From positions 1 through 13,776 of the forward strand of contig JAJYGU010000279.1 of assembly GCA_021784975.1 (NCBI GenBank): DNA of 13,776 nucleotides, written 5' to 3'. This DNA is from Planctomycetota bacterium (GTDB lineage Bacteria; Planctomycetota; Planctomycetia; Pirellulales; Thermoguttaceae). Numbering within the stretch: the stretch's first letter is position 1; each line of letters opens with the position of its first letter. The position numbers were made by a program, and so were the translations under genes. This document shows positions 5,807-13,736 of the stretch, in pieces. The notes under the pieces were generated by a model that was given only the letters and a program-made list of their open reading frames with translations, did no database searches and was not told the DNA's origin.

Positions 5807-8023
5807 CTACGTGAGGGCGAAGGCTGCGTCGCGGGCGGTTCCGTTGTTCCCCAAGTTCTGGCCGATACTGTCGGCATCGAGCAGCCAGTCGCTCTGCACG
5901 GTGGAGCCGGTGTGGGCCGACAGGGCCGCCGCCACCGCGGCCGGCGAGGCCACCGAGAAGGTGCCACTGGCGCTGGACAAGACCCCATTGGCGCCGACGG
6001 CGATAATCACATAGGAATGCGCCCCGGCCGTCAGCCCGCCCAACGTGCCGGCGTAGTCGGCGTTGGCGTTTGAACCGTAGGGCCCGTAGACGACCAACTT
6101 CGTGCCGTCCACCGCCACGGTGGTCAATCGGATGCCCGTCGGATCGGCTACGTTCCAGGAGATCACCGGCGTCGCGGCCGCCGGAGCCGGCACGATGTCC
6201 GAGATCAGCGGGCTGATGCCGCTTACGGCAAACGTGCCGCCGTAGGTGCTCGAGACTCCGCCGGCGCTGGTTACGGTGATGGCGTAGGTGTGGTTGCCGG
6301 TGGCAAGATTACCCAGCCCGGCGGCGAAATTGGCATTGGTGGAACTGCCATACGGCCCGTACAGCGGCGTCGGGTTGCCGTCGACGGTCATGGCGGCCGA
6401 TTGGATGCCCGCGCTGTCGGCCGCGTTCCAGGTAATGACCGGCGTGGCGGCGGTGGGGGCAATGACGACACTGGAGATCGTCGGGCTGATGCCACGGACG
6501 GTGAACGTGCTGGTATAGGTGGTGGTGGTGCTGCTGCCGGCGGCGGTAATCACGAAAGTGTGGTTGCCGGGCGACAGGCTGTTGAGCACACCTGCGTAGT
6601 TCCCGTAGGTAGTGCTGCTGCCGAAGGGCGGGCCGTCGACGCTCAAATAGGTCCCGTCGACGGTGATGGCCGTCGACATGATCCCCATGCCGGCCCCATA
6701 GGTATTGACGCCCCAGGTGATCACCGGGGTGGCGGCAGCCAGATCGACCACAATGTTGGAGATCTCGGGGTTGATGCCGTTGTAGGTGGTCGTGACCCCG
6801 TCGTCTCCCGTGACCGTGACAATGTAGGTATTCCAGCCCGCGGAGAGACCGGTGAGTTGGGCCCCATAGTTGGCATTGGTCGACGAGCCATAGGGCCCGT
6901 AAACGGTCATGTATGAGTTGTTGACGTTGAGCGTCACCGACTGGATGCCGGCAGCATCGGCGACGTTCCAGGTCATGACCGGCGTCGCGGCCGAGGAGTC
7001 AAAGACGATGTTGGAGATGGAGGCGTTGACGCCGTCAACCAAGAAGGTGCTGGAGAAGGTGGTTGCCACCCCGTTGGCATCGGTGGTGGTAATCACGTAG
7101 GTGTGGCTGCCCGCCGGCACGGCGCCGAGCGAGCCGGCGTAGTTGGCGTTGCGGCTGTCGCCATAGGGCCCGTAGAGCGGCAGGCTGGCGCCGTCGAGGG
7201 TGAGGGTGGCCGACTGGATGCCCACCGTATCGGCCACGTTCCAGGTGATGACCGGCGTGGCGGCGGCCGTGTCTACGACCACGTTGGAGATCGCCGGCCC
7301 GCTGCCCATCGGCCCGGCCAAGGTGAACGTGCCCTGGGCGGTGCTGGCCACGCCATTGACATCGGTGGCCGTGATTACGTAGGTATGGGCGCCGGCCGAT
7401 AGAGTGCCCAGCAAGCCCGCATAGTTCGAGTTGGTGTTCGAGCCATAGGGCCCTTCAACGTCCAGGTTGTTGCCGTCGAGGGTGAGGGTGGTCGAGCCGA
7501 TTCCGCTGGCGTCGGACACGTTCCAGGTAAGGACCGGGGTGGCGGCGGTGGTGGCCGTAACCAGATTGGAGATCACCGGTCCGTTTCCGATCGGCCCGGC
7601 CAGGGTGAACGTGCCCTCCGTGGTGCTGACAACACCGCTGGCGTCGGTGGCGGTAATCACGTAGCTATGGGTACCAGCCGACAGATTGCCGAGCAAGCCC
7701 GCGTAGTCGCCGCTGGTGCTCGAGCCATAGGGCCCGTAGACGCCCCGGTTGCCGCCGTCGATGGTGATCGTGGACGAGCCGAGGCCGGCGGCGTCGGCCA
7801 CGTTCCAAGTAAGGACCGGCGTGGCGGCTGCGCTGGCAACGACGATATTCGAGACGGTCGGGCCGGTGCCGGTCAGCAATCGCCGATCTTCCAACGACTC
7901 GAAGCGCAGGCACCGGGCAAGGGGGTTGTGGCGTGGGGGGATGCGGACTGGTCGGCCGTGGCTTGCGGCCCGCCCGCCGGATCGCTGATTTCGTGTCGCC
8001 AAGCTGCGAAGACTGAAGACCAC
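5807..8023 (-). CDS. secreted surface protein of seven Ig-like tandem repeats
   Basis: 738 residues from GTG 8023. The basic N-terminus carries ESLEDRRLL (42-50), matching the planctomycete LEPR-XLL-type N-terminal motif found on large exported proteins. From residue 54 to 693 there are seven units of 85-95 residues with the pattern ISNIV, AATPVITWNVADAAGIQS, T-VDG, YGPYGSSTNANYAG, LSAG-HTYVITATD, TF-V, typical of Ig-like beta-sandwich repeats in cell-surface fibres or adhesins. A 45-residue tail (QSDWLLDADSIGQNLG) ends the protein; I recognise no anchor or sorting signal in it. The longer reading from 8173 would almost reach the divergent GH127 gene; GTG 8023 has GGAGG 9 bases upstream and is preferred. 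Function as adhesin or matrix protein is inferred from architecture only. Confidence 0.83.
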   Translation of the reverse strand: MVFSLRSLATRNQRSGGRAASHGRPVRIPPRHNPLARCLRFESLEDRRLLTGTGPTVSNIVVASAAATPVLTWNVADAAGLGSSTITIDGGNRGVYGPYGSSTSGDYAGLLGNLSAGTHSYVITATDASGVVSTTEGTFTLAGPIGNGPVISNLVTATTAATPVLTWNVSDASGIGSTTLTLDGNNLDVEGPYGSNTNSNYAGLLGTLSAGAHTYVITATDVNGVASTAQGTFTLAGPMGSGPAISNVVVDTAAATPVITWNVADTVGIQSATLTLDGASLPLYGPYGDSRNANYAGSLGAVPAGSHTYVITTTDANGVATTFSSTFLVDGVNASISNIVFDSSAATPVMTWNVADAAGIQSVTLNVNNSYMTVYGPYGSSTNANYGAQLTGLSAGWNTYIVTVTGDDGVTTTYNGINPEISNIVVDLAAATPVITWGVNTYGAGMGIMSTAITVDGTYLSVDGPPFGSSTTYGNYAGVLNSLSPGNHTFVITAAGSSTTTTYTSTFTVRGISPTISSVVIAPTAATPVITWNAADSAGIQSAAMTVDGNPTPLYGPYGSSTNANFAAGLGNLATGNHTYAITVTSAGGVSSTYGGTFAVSGISPLISDIVPAPAAATPVISWNVADPTGIRLTTVAVDGTKLVVYGPYGSNANADYAGTLGGLTAGAHSYVIIAVGANGVLSSASGTFSVASPAAVAAALSAHTGSTVQSDWLLDADSIGQNLGNNGTARDAAFALT
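5945..7864 (-). repeat. seven tandem coding repeats, 255-285 bp each
   Basis: In protein order the units lie at 7583-7864 (94 aa), 7301-7582 (94 aa), 7028-7300 (91 aa), 6773-7027 (85 aa), 6488-6772 (95 aa), 6215-6487 (91 aa) and 5945-6214 (90 aa). The most constant block codes YGPYG. Units 1 and 2 look most alike. Unit 4 lacks the TF strand at its end. Unit 5 has extra residues and GVNTYGAG in place of NVADAAG. Confidence 0.85.
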
Positions 8024-8032
8024 AACAGGAAC

Positions 8033-8037
8033 CCTCC
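8033..8037 (-). promoter_or_regulatory. ribosome binding site that sets the repeat-protein start
   Basis: Read on the minus strand this is GGAGG, 9 bases before GTG 8023. No comparable site is seen before the ATG at 8173. Confidence 0.6.
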
Positions 8038-8064
8038 ATCCAGGAACGAAGACCCGTGGCGCGC

Positions 8065-8094
8065 AAATTACCCGTTTTGCCTGTTTGGAATCAA
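8065..8094 (-). promoter_or_regulatory. weak promoter candidate for the repeat-protein gene
   Basis: On the minus strand TTGATT (8094-8089), an 18-bp spacer, then TAATTT (8070-8065). The -10 is poor (3 of 6), but the position would give a leader of about 35 bases to GTG 8023 and fits the shorter gene model. Confidence 0.28.
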
Positions 8095-8135
8095 GATCAG
8101 ATTGGATTGGCCGCTCGTGCCAATCTTCCACATCA

Positions 8136-8164
8136 TTGACATCTTGCCGAGTCACCACTAGATT
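8136..8164 (+). promoter_or_regulatory. candidate sigma70-type promoter for the GH127 gene
   Basis: A perfect TTGACA at 8136-8141, a 17-bp spacer, then TAGATT at 8159-8164 (4 of 6). Transcription would start near 8171, about 48 bases before the ATG. This is the best-looking promoter in the window. Confidence 0.55.
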
Positions 8165-8206
8165 CAATCGCAATCCAACATCCAGAAAGTAATCAACGGG
8201 CAGATT

Positions 8207-8213
8207 GAGGAGG
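8207..8213 (+). promoter_or_regulatory. ribosome binding site that sets the GH127 start
   Basis: GAGGAGG lies 5 bases before ATG 8219 but only 2 before the in-frame GTG 8216, so the ATG is the likelier start. Confidence 0.7.
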
Positions 8214-8218
8214 TTGTG

Positions 8219-10270
8219 ATGGCACGAACGTTGATCAGACTTACGTTGTTATGTGGCGCGTGCGGCCTGGCGGCCTCGTCGGCCGGCGCGGAGGGGGGGA
8301 TTCGTTCCCTGCGACAAGTCCCCGCCGACGCCCGCGGCCAATTGTATGTCTCCAATCGCGATCCCTTGCTGCCTAGCCCGTTGATGAAGCTGCCGATTGG
8401 CAGCATCGCACCAAAGGGTTGGCTCCGGAACCTGCTGGAACTGGAAGCCCAGGGGATGACCGGGCGGTTGGCGGAGATCTCGCCCTGGCTGAAGTTCGCC
8501 TCGAATGCCTGGGCCAACAAGGAGGGCAAGGGCCACGGCTGGGAGGAATTGCCCTATTGGCTCAAGGGCTACGGCGACCTGGGCTACGTGCTGAAAGACG
8601 AGGCGATCATTCGGCAGGCACGGAAGTGGATCGAACTCGTGCTGCAAAGCCAGATGGAAGATGGCTGGTTCGGCCCGCGCGAACTGCGGACCTCGTTGGA
8701 CGGCAAAGCCGACATGTGGCCCAACATGGTGATGCTCAACGTGCTGCAATCGTATTACGAATACAGCGGCGATCCGCGGGTGCTGACGTTGATGACTCGC
8801 TACTTCAAGTGGCAGGCGGCCCGTTCCGACAAAGAACTGGCCGCGGGCTTCTGGCCGAAGATCCGCATGGGCGACAACATCGAGAGCGTCTACTGGCTCT
8901 ACAACCGCACTGGCGAAGGCTGGCTGCTGAACCTGGCCAAGCGATTGCACGCCAACATGGCCGACTGGACCGGCGGCATCTGTACCTGGCACAACGTCAA
9001 CATCGCCCAGGGCTTCCGCGAGCCAGCGGTCTATTACATGCAGGCCAAGCAGCCGAGGTTTTTGCAGGCCGCCGAACGGAATTATCAGACGGTCATGGGG
9101 ACCTACGGCCAGTTTCCCGGCGGCGGGTTCGCCGGCGACGAGAATTGCCGGCCGGGCTACACCGATCCGCGGCAGGGGTTTGAGACCTGCGGGGTGGTCG
9201 AGTTCATGCACAGCTTCGAGATGCTGACCAAGATCACCGGCGATCCGCTGTGGTCCGACCGCAACGAGGAGATCGCGCTGAACACCTTCCCGGCGGCGCT
9301 CACCCCCGACCTGAAGGCCCTGCACTATCTGACCGGGGCGAACCTGGTGCAGCTCGACCGGAAGAACAAGAGCCCCGGCCTGCAGAACCAGGGGACCATG
9401 CTCTCCTACAGCCCGTTTGCGGTCTACCGCTGCTGCCAGCACAACGTCTCGCACGGCTGGCCCTATTATGCCGAGGAGTTGTGGCTGGCCACCGCCGACA
9501 ACGGCCTGTGCGCCTCGCTCTACGCCGCCAGTGAAGTCCGGGCGAAAGTGGCTGACGGCACAACGGTGAAAATTGCCCAGGCCACTGATTATCCCTTCGA
9601 GGATACTATCCGGCTGCGCATTTCGCTGCCGAAAGCGGTGCGGTTCCCGCTCTACCTCCGCGTGCCGCGGTGGTGCAGCCAACCGCGGCTGGCGATCAAC
9701 GGCAAGGCGACCGAGGTGAAGGCCGAACCGCGTTCCTACCTGGTCGTCGACCGAACCTGGTCCGACGGCGATACCTTGAGCCTGCAGCTTCCGATGCACG
9801 TCTCATTGCGGGTATGGAAGAGGAACAAGAACTCGGTTTCCGTCGGCTACGGCCCGCTAACGTTCTCATTGAAGATCGGCGAGCGCTGGCAGGGCTACGG
9901 AAACAACCCCGCCTGGCCGGAGTGGGAGGTGTTTCCCACTACGCCCTGGAACTACGGCCTGGTCTTGAACGCCCGCGAACCGGCCGAGGGCCTCGAGCTG
10001 GTGCGTCGGCCGGGGCCGCTCGCGGGGCAGCCGTTTACGCCCGACGCCGTGCCGATCTGGCTCCGCGCCAAGGCCAGGCGAATTCCCGCTTGGCAGCAAG
10101 ATAAGCTGGGGCTGGTGGGGCGGTTGCCGCTCAGCCCGGTCCAGTCGGACCAGCCGCTGGAGACGATCACACTCATTCCGATGGGGGCGGCCCGGCTGCG
10201 GATCAGCGCTTTTCCCACGATCAGCGGCAACGCCAGGCCAGCGACGTCGGTGGGACACGGCAAACCATAA
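8219..10270 (+). CDS. secreted GH127 (DUF1680) beta-L-arabinofuranosidase-like glycoside hydrolase
   Basis: 683 residues. A signal peptide of about 25 residues ends near ASSAGAEGG. The early motif GWLRNLLELEAQGMTGRL and the (alpha/alpha)6-barrel-like run of helices match GH127. The family keeps a zinc-bound cysteine nucleophile; in Bifidobacterium HypBA1 the ligands are E338, C340, C417 and C418. Here E322 and C324 (in GFETCG) and C405 and C406 (in YRCCQHN) match with nearly the same spacing, and E308 (in GDENCRPGY) could be the acid/base. C-terminal beta-sandwich segments follow (LYLRVPRWCSQP, VSVGYGPLTFSLK). The usual CC-x-PN after the cysteines is changed to CCQHN, so the substrate may differ from the classic L-arabinofuranosides. 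It would act on plant- or alga-derived glycans outside the cytoplasm. It is transcribed divergently from the repeat protein. Confidence 0.9.
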   Translation: MARTLIRLTLLCGACGLAASSAGAEGGIRSLRQVPADARGQLYVSNRDPLLPSPLMKLPIGSIAPKGWLRNLLELEAQGMTGRLAEISPWLKFASNAWANKEGKGHGWEELPYWLKGYGDLGYVLKDEAIIRQARKWIELVLQSQMEDGWFGPRELRTSLDGKADMWPNMVMLNVLQSYYEYSGDPRVLTLMTRYFKWQAARSDKELAAGFWPKIRMGDNIESVYWLYNRTGEGWLLNLAKRLHANMADWTGGICTWHNVNIAQGFREPAVYYMQAKQPRFLQAAERNYQTVMGTYGQFPGGGFAGDENCRPGYTDPRQGFETCGVVEFMHSFEMLTKITGDPLWSDRNEEIALNTFPAALTPDLKALHYLTGANLVQLDRKNKSPGLQNQGTMLSYSPFAVYRCCQHNVSHGWPYYAEELWLATADNGLCASLYAASEVRAKVADGTTVKIAQATDYPFEDTIRLRISLPKAVRFPLYLRVPRWCSQPRLAINGKATEVKAEPRSYLVVDRTWSDGDTLSLQLPMHVSLRVWKRNKNSVSVGYGPLTFSLKIGERWQGYGNNPAWPEWEVFPTTPWNYGLVLNAREPAEGLELVRRPGPLAGQPFTPDAVPIWLRAKARRIPAWQQDKLGLVGRLPLSPVQSDQPLETITLIPMGAARLRISAFPTISGNARPATSVGHGKP

Positions 10271-10497
10271 AAACGGGGAACCACTTCCCTCCGATCAAAC
10301 CTACTGACGGCCCCCACAGCGCTCGCCAGGCTGACATTGGAGTCGCGAGCTATCCGTGGTCAATCACGTGGTGTACATTGCCGAGAAATATGGAAAGGCC
10401 GTCTATCAATGACGACACGCGGGGGGCGGCCGAGCATTGGGTGGCCAGGGCAAGAGTAGACTGGATTCGCCACGTTGAGGAACGGGAGTTGCGCCAC

Positions 10498-10583
10498 GTC
10501 GCGTAGCGACACTCGGTGGTAGCCGTGGGTTTCAACCCACGGTTTGCGTGGCATGAGAGCTGTCCCGCGTCGCGTAGCGACGC
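10498..10583. repeat. palindrome cluster: GTCGCGTAGCGAC twice around CCGTGGGTT hairpin
   Basis: GTCGC-GTA-GCGAC lies at 10498-10510 and again, with longer arms, at 10567-10583 (7-bp arms GCGTCGC/GCGACGC). Between them 10523-10531 pairs perfectly with 10534-10542 (CCGTGGGTT/AACCCACGG). Same centre and same arms in two copies 70 bp apart indicate a repeated element rather than chance. Confidence 0.75.
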
Positions 10584-10640
10584 TTGAGGGCACCGAGAAC
10601 GAGCACAAAGCGTTGCGGCAGCCTTCCGAAATCGCGACTC

Positions 10641-10669
10641 TTGACGGCCGTGACGGGGGTCGATAGGCT
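10641..10669 (+). promoter_or_regulatory. weak promoter candidate for the C45 hydrolase gene
   Basis: TTGACG at 10641-10646 (5 of 6), a 17-bp spacer, then TAGGCT at 10664-10669 (3 of 6). It would give a leader of about 60 bases. Confidence 0.3.
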
Positions 10670-10737
10670 GGAACTCCAACTGCCATTCCGGTTCTTGACC
10701 CTCCCGTTTTCCACCCCTTCGTAGAGGAAAACTCACC

Positions 10738-12111
10738 ATGAAACGAGCCTGTTTCGCCATCGCAATTCTCTTGCTGGCGCCGATGGTGTTCGCCCAATCG
10801 TTGACGCCTAAGGCTGCGTCAAAAGACTTGAGCTACACGCCGGTGATCGTGGAAAAGCCGGAGGTCCGCCTGTTGGACCAGGAGGGCCCCGGCAAGCTCT
10901 ACCAAGTCGGGGCGCAACTGGTGTGCGTGATGGAGGGAACCCCGGAGGAGATGGGATTTCAGCACGGCCGGTTGCTGGGCAGGCGTATGGCCCACGGGGG
11001 CACCAAAGGTTTGCTCAAGAAAGCGGTCTGGAGCAAGGGCTACACCAAGGAGTACGTCACCGCCCAATGCGAGCGGATGGAACGCCACATCCCGGCCGAG
11101 TGCATCGCGGAAATGAAGGGTATCGTCAAGGGCCTGAAGGCCGCCGGGGTAAACGATATTTCCTACGAGGACGTCCGTCTGATTGTCACCCAGGGTGAAA
11201 TCCTTCACTATCCGCCCGGCAAGGGGCCCCACTGCACCAACTTCGCCGTGTGGGGCCGTTGGACTCCGGACGGCCGGCTGCTGCACGGCCGCAACCTCGA
11301 CTGGACGATTTCGGAGAATAGCCAGGATTATGCGGTCATCCTGGTCTGGCGGCCCAAGGGAGGAGTGCCGTTCATGATGGTGACCTGGGCCGGGTCGGTG
11401 GGCGGGGTCAGCGGCATGAACGCCGACGGGATCACCATCGGCGAGATGACCGACCTGTCGACCTCGATCACCTATGACGGCATGCCCCTGTTCATCCTCA
11501 TGCGGCACGTGCTGGAAAAGGCCTCCGATTTGGCCACCGCGGTGGACCTTGTCGAGAAGGGGCCGCGAACCATCGGTTGGAACTTCGTCATCGGCGACGG
11601 CAAGATCCCCGACGCCCGCGCACTGGACACCGATGCGACCACCTGCGAGGTGTTTGCCCCGATGGATGAGAAGGAGAAGGTGGGGGACCTGCACTCTCCG
11701 CTGCCGGACGCGGTCCGCCGCACCAACCACCCGATCCGCATGGAGCACCTGTTGAAGCTCGTCCAGGCCGTCGGGCCGCGCATGGGTCTGAAGATCGAGA
11801 CCATGGACCAGTTGCAGAAGACCCTGCCCCTGTTCAAGATGCAGAACACCTACCAGCGCTATGTCTGGTTGGGCAAGCAAATCCAGGCCCATCCGAAAGG
11901 CATCGACGTGAAGGTGGCCCTGCAACTGTTGAGCAACGGCCCGGTATTCCAGAAAGACACGCTACATTCCTGGGTGTTCGATCCGAAAAACCAGGTGGCT
12001 TACGTGGCCGTAGCCGGCAACAAACCGCCGCTCACCGCCAGCCGGCGGCCTTATACGCGGATCGACCTGGGGCCATGGTTTGCAAAGAGTCCGCAGATAA
12101 TCAAGAACTGA
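10738..12111 (+). CDS. secreted C45-family (AAT-like) Ntn hydrolase
   Basis: 457 residues with a clear signal peptide (MKRACFAIAILLLAPMVFA, cleavage probably before Q20). Peptidase family C45 (acyl-CoA:6-aminopenicillanic acid acyltransferase-like) enzymes are made as precursors that cut themselves before a cysteine, which then becomes the N-terminal nucleophile for amide hydrolysis or acyl transfer. Here C166, in GPHCTNFAVWG, is the expected nucleophile, followed by the family block DGRLLHGRNLDWT and later VGGVSGMNADGI and RTNHPIRMEHL. An N-terminal motif, GTPEEMGFQHGRLLG, is also typical. AGAGGA about 10 bases before ATG 10738 supports the start. The natural substrate cannot be read from sequence; amide or N-acyl compounds in the periplasm are likely. 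A terminator follows, so the gene is probably a single unit. Confidence 0.88.
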   Translation: MKRACFAIAILLLAPMVFAQSLTPKAASKDLSYTPVIVEKPEVRLLDQEGPGKLYQVGAQLVCVMEGTPEEMGFQHGRLLGRRMAHGGTKGLLKKAVWSKGYTKEYVTAQCERMERHIPAECIAEMKGIVKGLKAAGVNDISYEDVRLIVTQGEILHYPPGKGPHCTNFAVWGRWTPDGRLLHGRNLDWTISENSQDYAVILVWRPKGGVPFMMVTWAGSVGGVSGMNADGITIGEMTDLSTSITYDGMPLFILMRHVLEKASDLATAVDLVEKGPRTIGWNFVIGDGKIPDARALDTDATTCEVFAPMDEKEKVGDLHSPLPDAVRRTNHPIRMEHLLKLVQAVGPRMGLKIETMDQLQKTLPLFKMQNTYQRYVWLGKQIQAHPKGIDVKVALQLLSNGPVFQKDTLHSWVFDPKNQVAYVAVAGNKPPLTASRRPYTRIDLGPWFAKSPQIIKN

Positions 12112-12207
12112 AACCCGCGCGTTTGGCAGTTGTGTGCCACGACCAACCTCCGGTCGGTGCCCGGCTTGCCCAGCGGTGCTGAGAGAAGAGCGTTGAATGA
12201 GCAGGGC

Positions 12208-12231
12208 ACCGCACCCGAAGGGGCGGTTTTT
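12208..12231 (+). terminator. intrinsic terminator after the C45 hydrolase gene
   Basis: An 8-bp GC-rich stem, ACCGC plus CCC against GGG plus GCGGT with one bulged A (12213), closed by a GAA loop, is followed directly by a run of five T (12227-12231). It lies about 97 bases after the stop at 12111, between convergent genes. Confidence 0.75.
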
Positions 12232-12275
12232 GTGGAACGCTAATCTTCGCTGATTGTCACTCCAAAGAACAGGCC

Positions 12276-13367
12276 CTACTTGGCCTTACCCGCCTTGCGG
12301 GCAGCCAGCACCGGATCGCTGGCCAGCGGCAAGGTCACCGCTCGGCCACTTTCTGCCGCCTTGTAGATCGCCAAAATGATTTCCACCGAGCGGCGGCCTT
12401 CTGGCCCGTCGATCAGTGGCTTGGTTCCCTTCTTAACAGCGTTGACCACATCCTGAAACTGGCGGGCGTGGCCGTGGTGACCGATGGCCTTGGGATCGGC
12501 GGCGCCACCACCGGTGCTTTGGTGGTTGGCCATCTTACGGCGGACTTCGGCGTCGCGCCGGGCCGGCTTGGCGAAGTCCCATTTGACGACGTCCTCTTCC
12601 TCCATCACCGCCGAGCCTTCGCTGCCGTGGATTTCGATGCGTTTCAGATAGCCCGGATAGGCGGCGGTGGTGGCTTCGATGACCCCCATCGCCCCGTTGG
12701 CGAAGGCCACCGTGGCGACCACCACGTCTTCTACGGCGATCCGCTCGTGGCTCAGCAGTCCCGCCTGGGCACGGACCTCGACCACCGGGCCCATCAGCCA
12801 GGCCAACAGGTCGACCGAATGGATGGCCTGGTTCATCAGCGCCCCGCCGCCGTCGAGCTCCCAGGTGCCGCGCCAAGCGCCACTATCGTAGTAGGCCTGC
12901 GAGCGATACCATTTGACGATGGCGTCGCCGAGGGTGAGCCGCCCGAAACGGCCCTGCTCGACGGCCCGCTTCATTTCGACGGCCGAATCGTGGAATCGCG
13001 AAGGAAAGACCGTCGATAGCACCACGCCCGTCTTCCGACATTCCTCGATGATCTGATCGCAGCGTCGCAGGGTGATTTCCAAGGGCTTTTCGACGATGAC
13101 GTGCTTGCCTGCCCGGGCAGCGGCCACGGCCGGCTTCATGTGAGCGCCGCTCGGGGTGCCGATGGTCACCACTTGCACCGCCGGATCGGCCAGCAGGGCG
13201 TCGAGGTTGTGATAAGCCTTGCAGCCGGTGGTTTCGGCCAGCTTGTCGGCCGCCGCGGGGACCTGGTCATAGCAGGCCGTCAGCTTGGCGCCGCGGACGT
13301 CGGTGATCGCCCGAGCGTGGAAGTTCGCAATCATACCGCAGCCGATAATGCCAAAGCCAATCGCCAC
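12276..13367 (-). CDS. Gfo/Idh/MocA-family NAD(P)-dependent oxidoreductase
   Basis: 363 residues. The N-terminal Rossmann fold starts with GFGIIGCGMIANFHA (dinucleotide loop, residues 5-19), followed by TPSGAHMKPAVAAARAGKHV and VEKPLEIT, where K94 in EKP is the usual catalytic or cofactor lysine. The C-terminal alpha/beta domain has GGGALMNQAIHSVDLLAWL, with H183 and D186 in the active-site motif and N in place of the common D. Members oxidise, reduce or epimerise sugars, inositols and related compounds; the substrate here is unknown. There is no signal peptide, so it is cytoplasmic, unlike several planctomycete paralogues that carry a Tat signal. The GTG start at 13367 is supported by AAGGAG 8 bases upstream. 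It is convergent with the C45 gene. Confidence 0.94.
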   Translation of the reverse strand: MAIGFGIIGCGMIANFHARAITDVRGAKLTACYDQVPAAADKLAETTGCKAYHNLDALLADPAVQVVTIGTPSGAHMKPAVAAARAGKHVIVEKPLEITLRRCDQIIEECRKTGVVLSTVFPSRFHDSAVEMKRAVEQGRFGRLTLGDAIVKWYRSQAYYDSGAWRGTWELDGGGALMNQAIHSVDLLAWLMGPVVEVRAQAGLLSHERIAVEDVVVATVAFANGAMGVIEATTAAYPGYLKRIEIHGSEGSAVMEEEDVVKWDFAKPARRDAEVRRKMANHQSTGGGAADPKAIGHHGHARQFQDVVNAVKKGTKPLIDGPEGRRSVEIILAIYKAAESGRAVTLPLASDPVLAARKAGKAK

Positions 13368-13375
13368 AGTAGATA

Positions 13376-13381
13376 CTCCTT
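13376..13381 (-). promoter_or_regulatory. ribosome binding site of the oxidoreductase gene
   Basis: AAGGAG on the minus strand, 8 bases before the GTG start at 13367; it confirms a non-ATG start. Confidence 0.75.
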
Positions 13382-13736
13382 GGAAGGCGTGTTGATTCAG
13401 ATGCCGGAAAAATCCCCATCATTATGAAGAGGGAAGGAAAAGGGGGGAAGTGGGAGGCGAACCGAGAGGCCGAAGGCACGAAGCAGGTAGCCCCGGCTTT
13501 CAGCCAACCCCGCCGGACGGAGCCACTTCACCGCGAAAATGACACCTGAGCCTCGTTATCAAGCAGATCGCGTTTCCGAGTAGGTACAGCGGCCGCTGGA
13601 GGCAGGCGACCCCCACTTTGGAGCCACGAGCCTCTCCCAGAAAAATAACTCGGCGACCATACCGATTGCCCAGAGCGCCGTATATGATGGAAGGCGGACG
13701 ATTTGTTAGCCACCGTCATTACAAAGGAACTCCGTG
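13382..13736. other. gene-free divergent stretch of 355 bp
   Basis: It separates the minus-strand oxidoreductase from a plus-strand gene at the edge. A CATAAT-like -10 for the minus strand lies at 13421-13426 without a good -35. A purine-rich stretch spans about 13427-13461. Near the right end AAAGGA (13723-13728) precedes the next start. No RNA gene or clear repeat is seen. Confidence 0.5.

Larger units (their letters stand above)
10271..10737. other. gene-free stretch of 467 bp
   Basis: It holds a cluster of short palindromes (10498-10583), a weak promoter candidate (10641-10669) and the ribosome site of the next gene (AGAGGA near 10723-10728). No convincing terminator for the GH127 gene is seen; a 5-bp hairpin at 10276-10289 has no T run. 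Short open frames on the minus strand here have no recognisable content. Confidence 0.6.

Noticed and set aside
5945..7864. Regular repetition suggesting a CRISPR or satellite array
   Set aside because: The period is about 255-285 bp, units diverge mostly at the protein-neutral level, and the frame is continuous, so these are protein repeats.
8024..8173. N-terminal extension of the repeat protein from ATG 8173
   Set aside because: It would leave only 45 bp to the divergent GH127 start and overlaps its promoter candidate; GTG 8023 has a good ribosome site.
8249..9799. Minus-strand open frame of 516 codons opposite the GH127 gene
   Set aside because: It lies opposite conserved catalytic motifs of GH127 and has no recognisable domain or ribosome site.
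13528..13719. Minus-strand open frame of 63 codons near the right edge
   Set aside because: No ribosome site, no recognisable content, and it lies in a divergent intergenic region.
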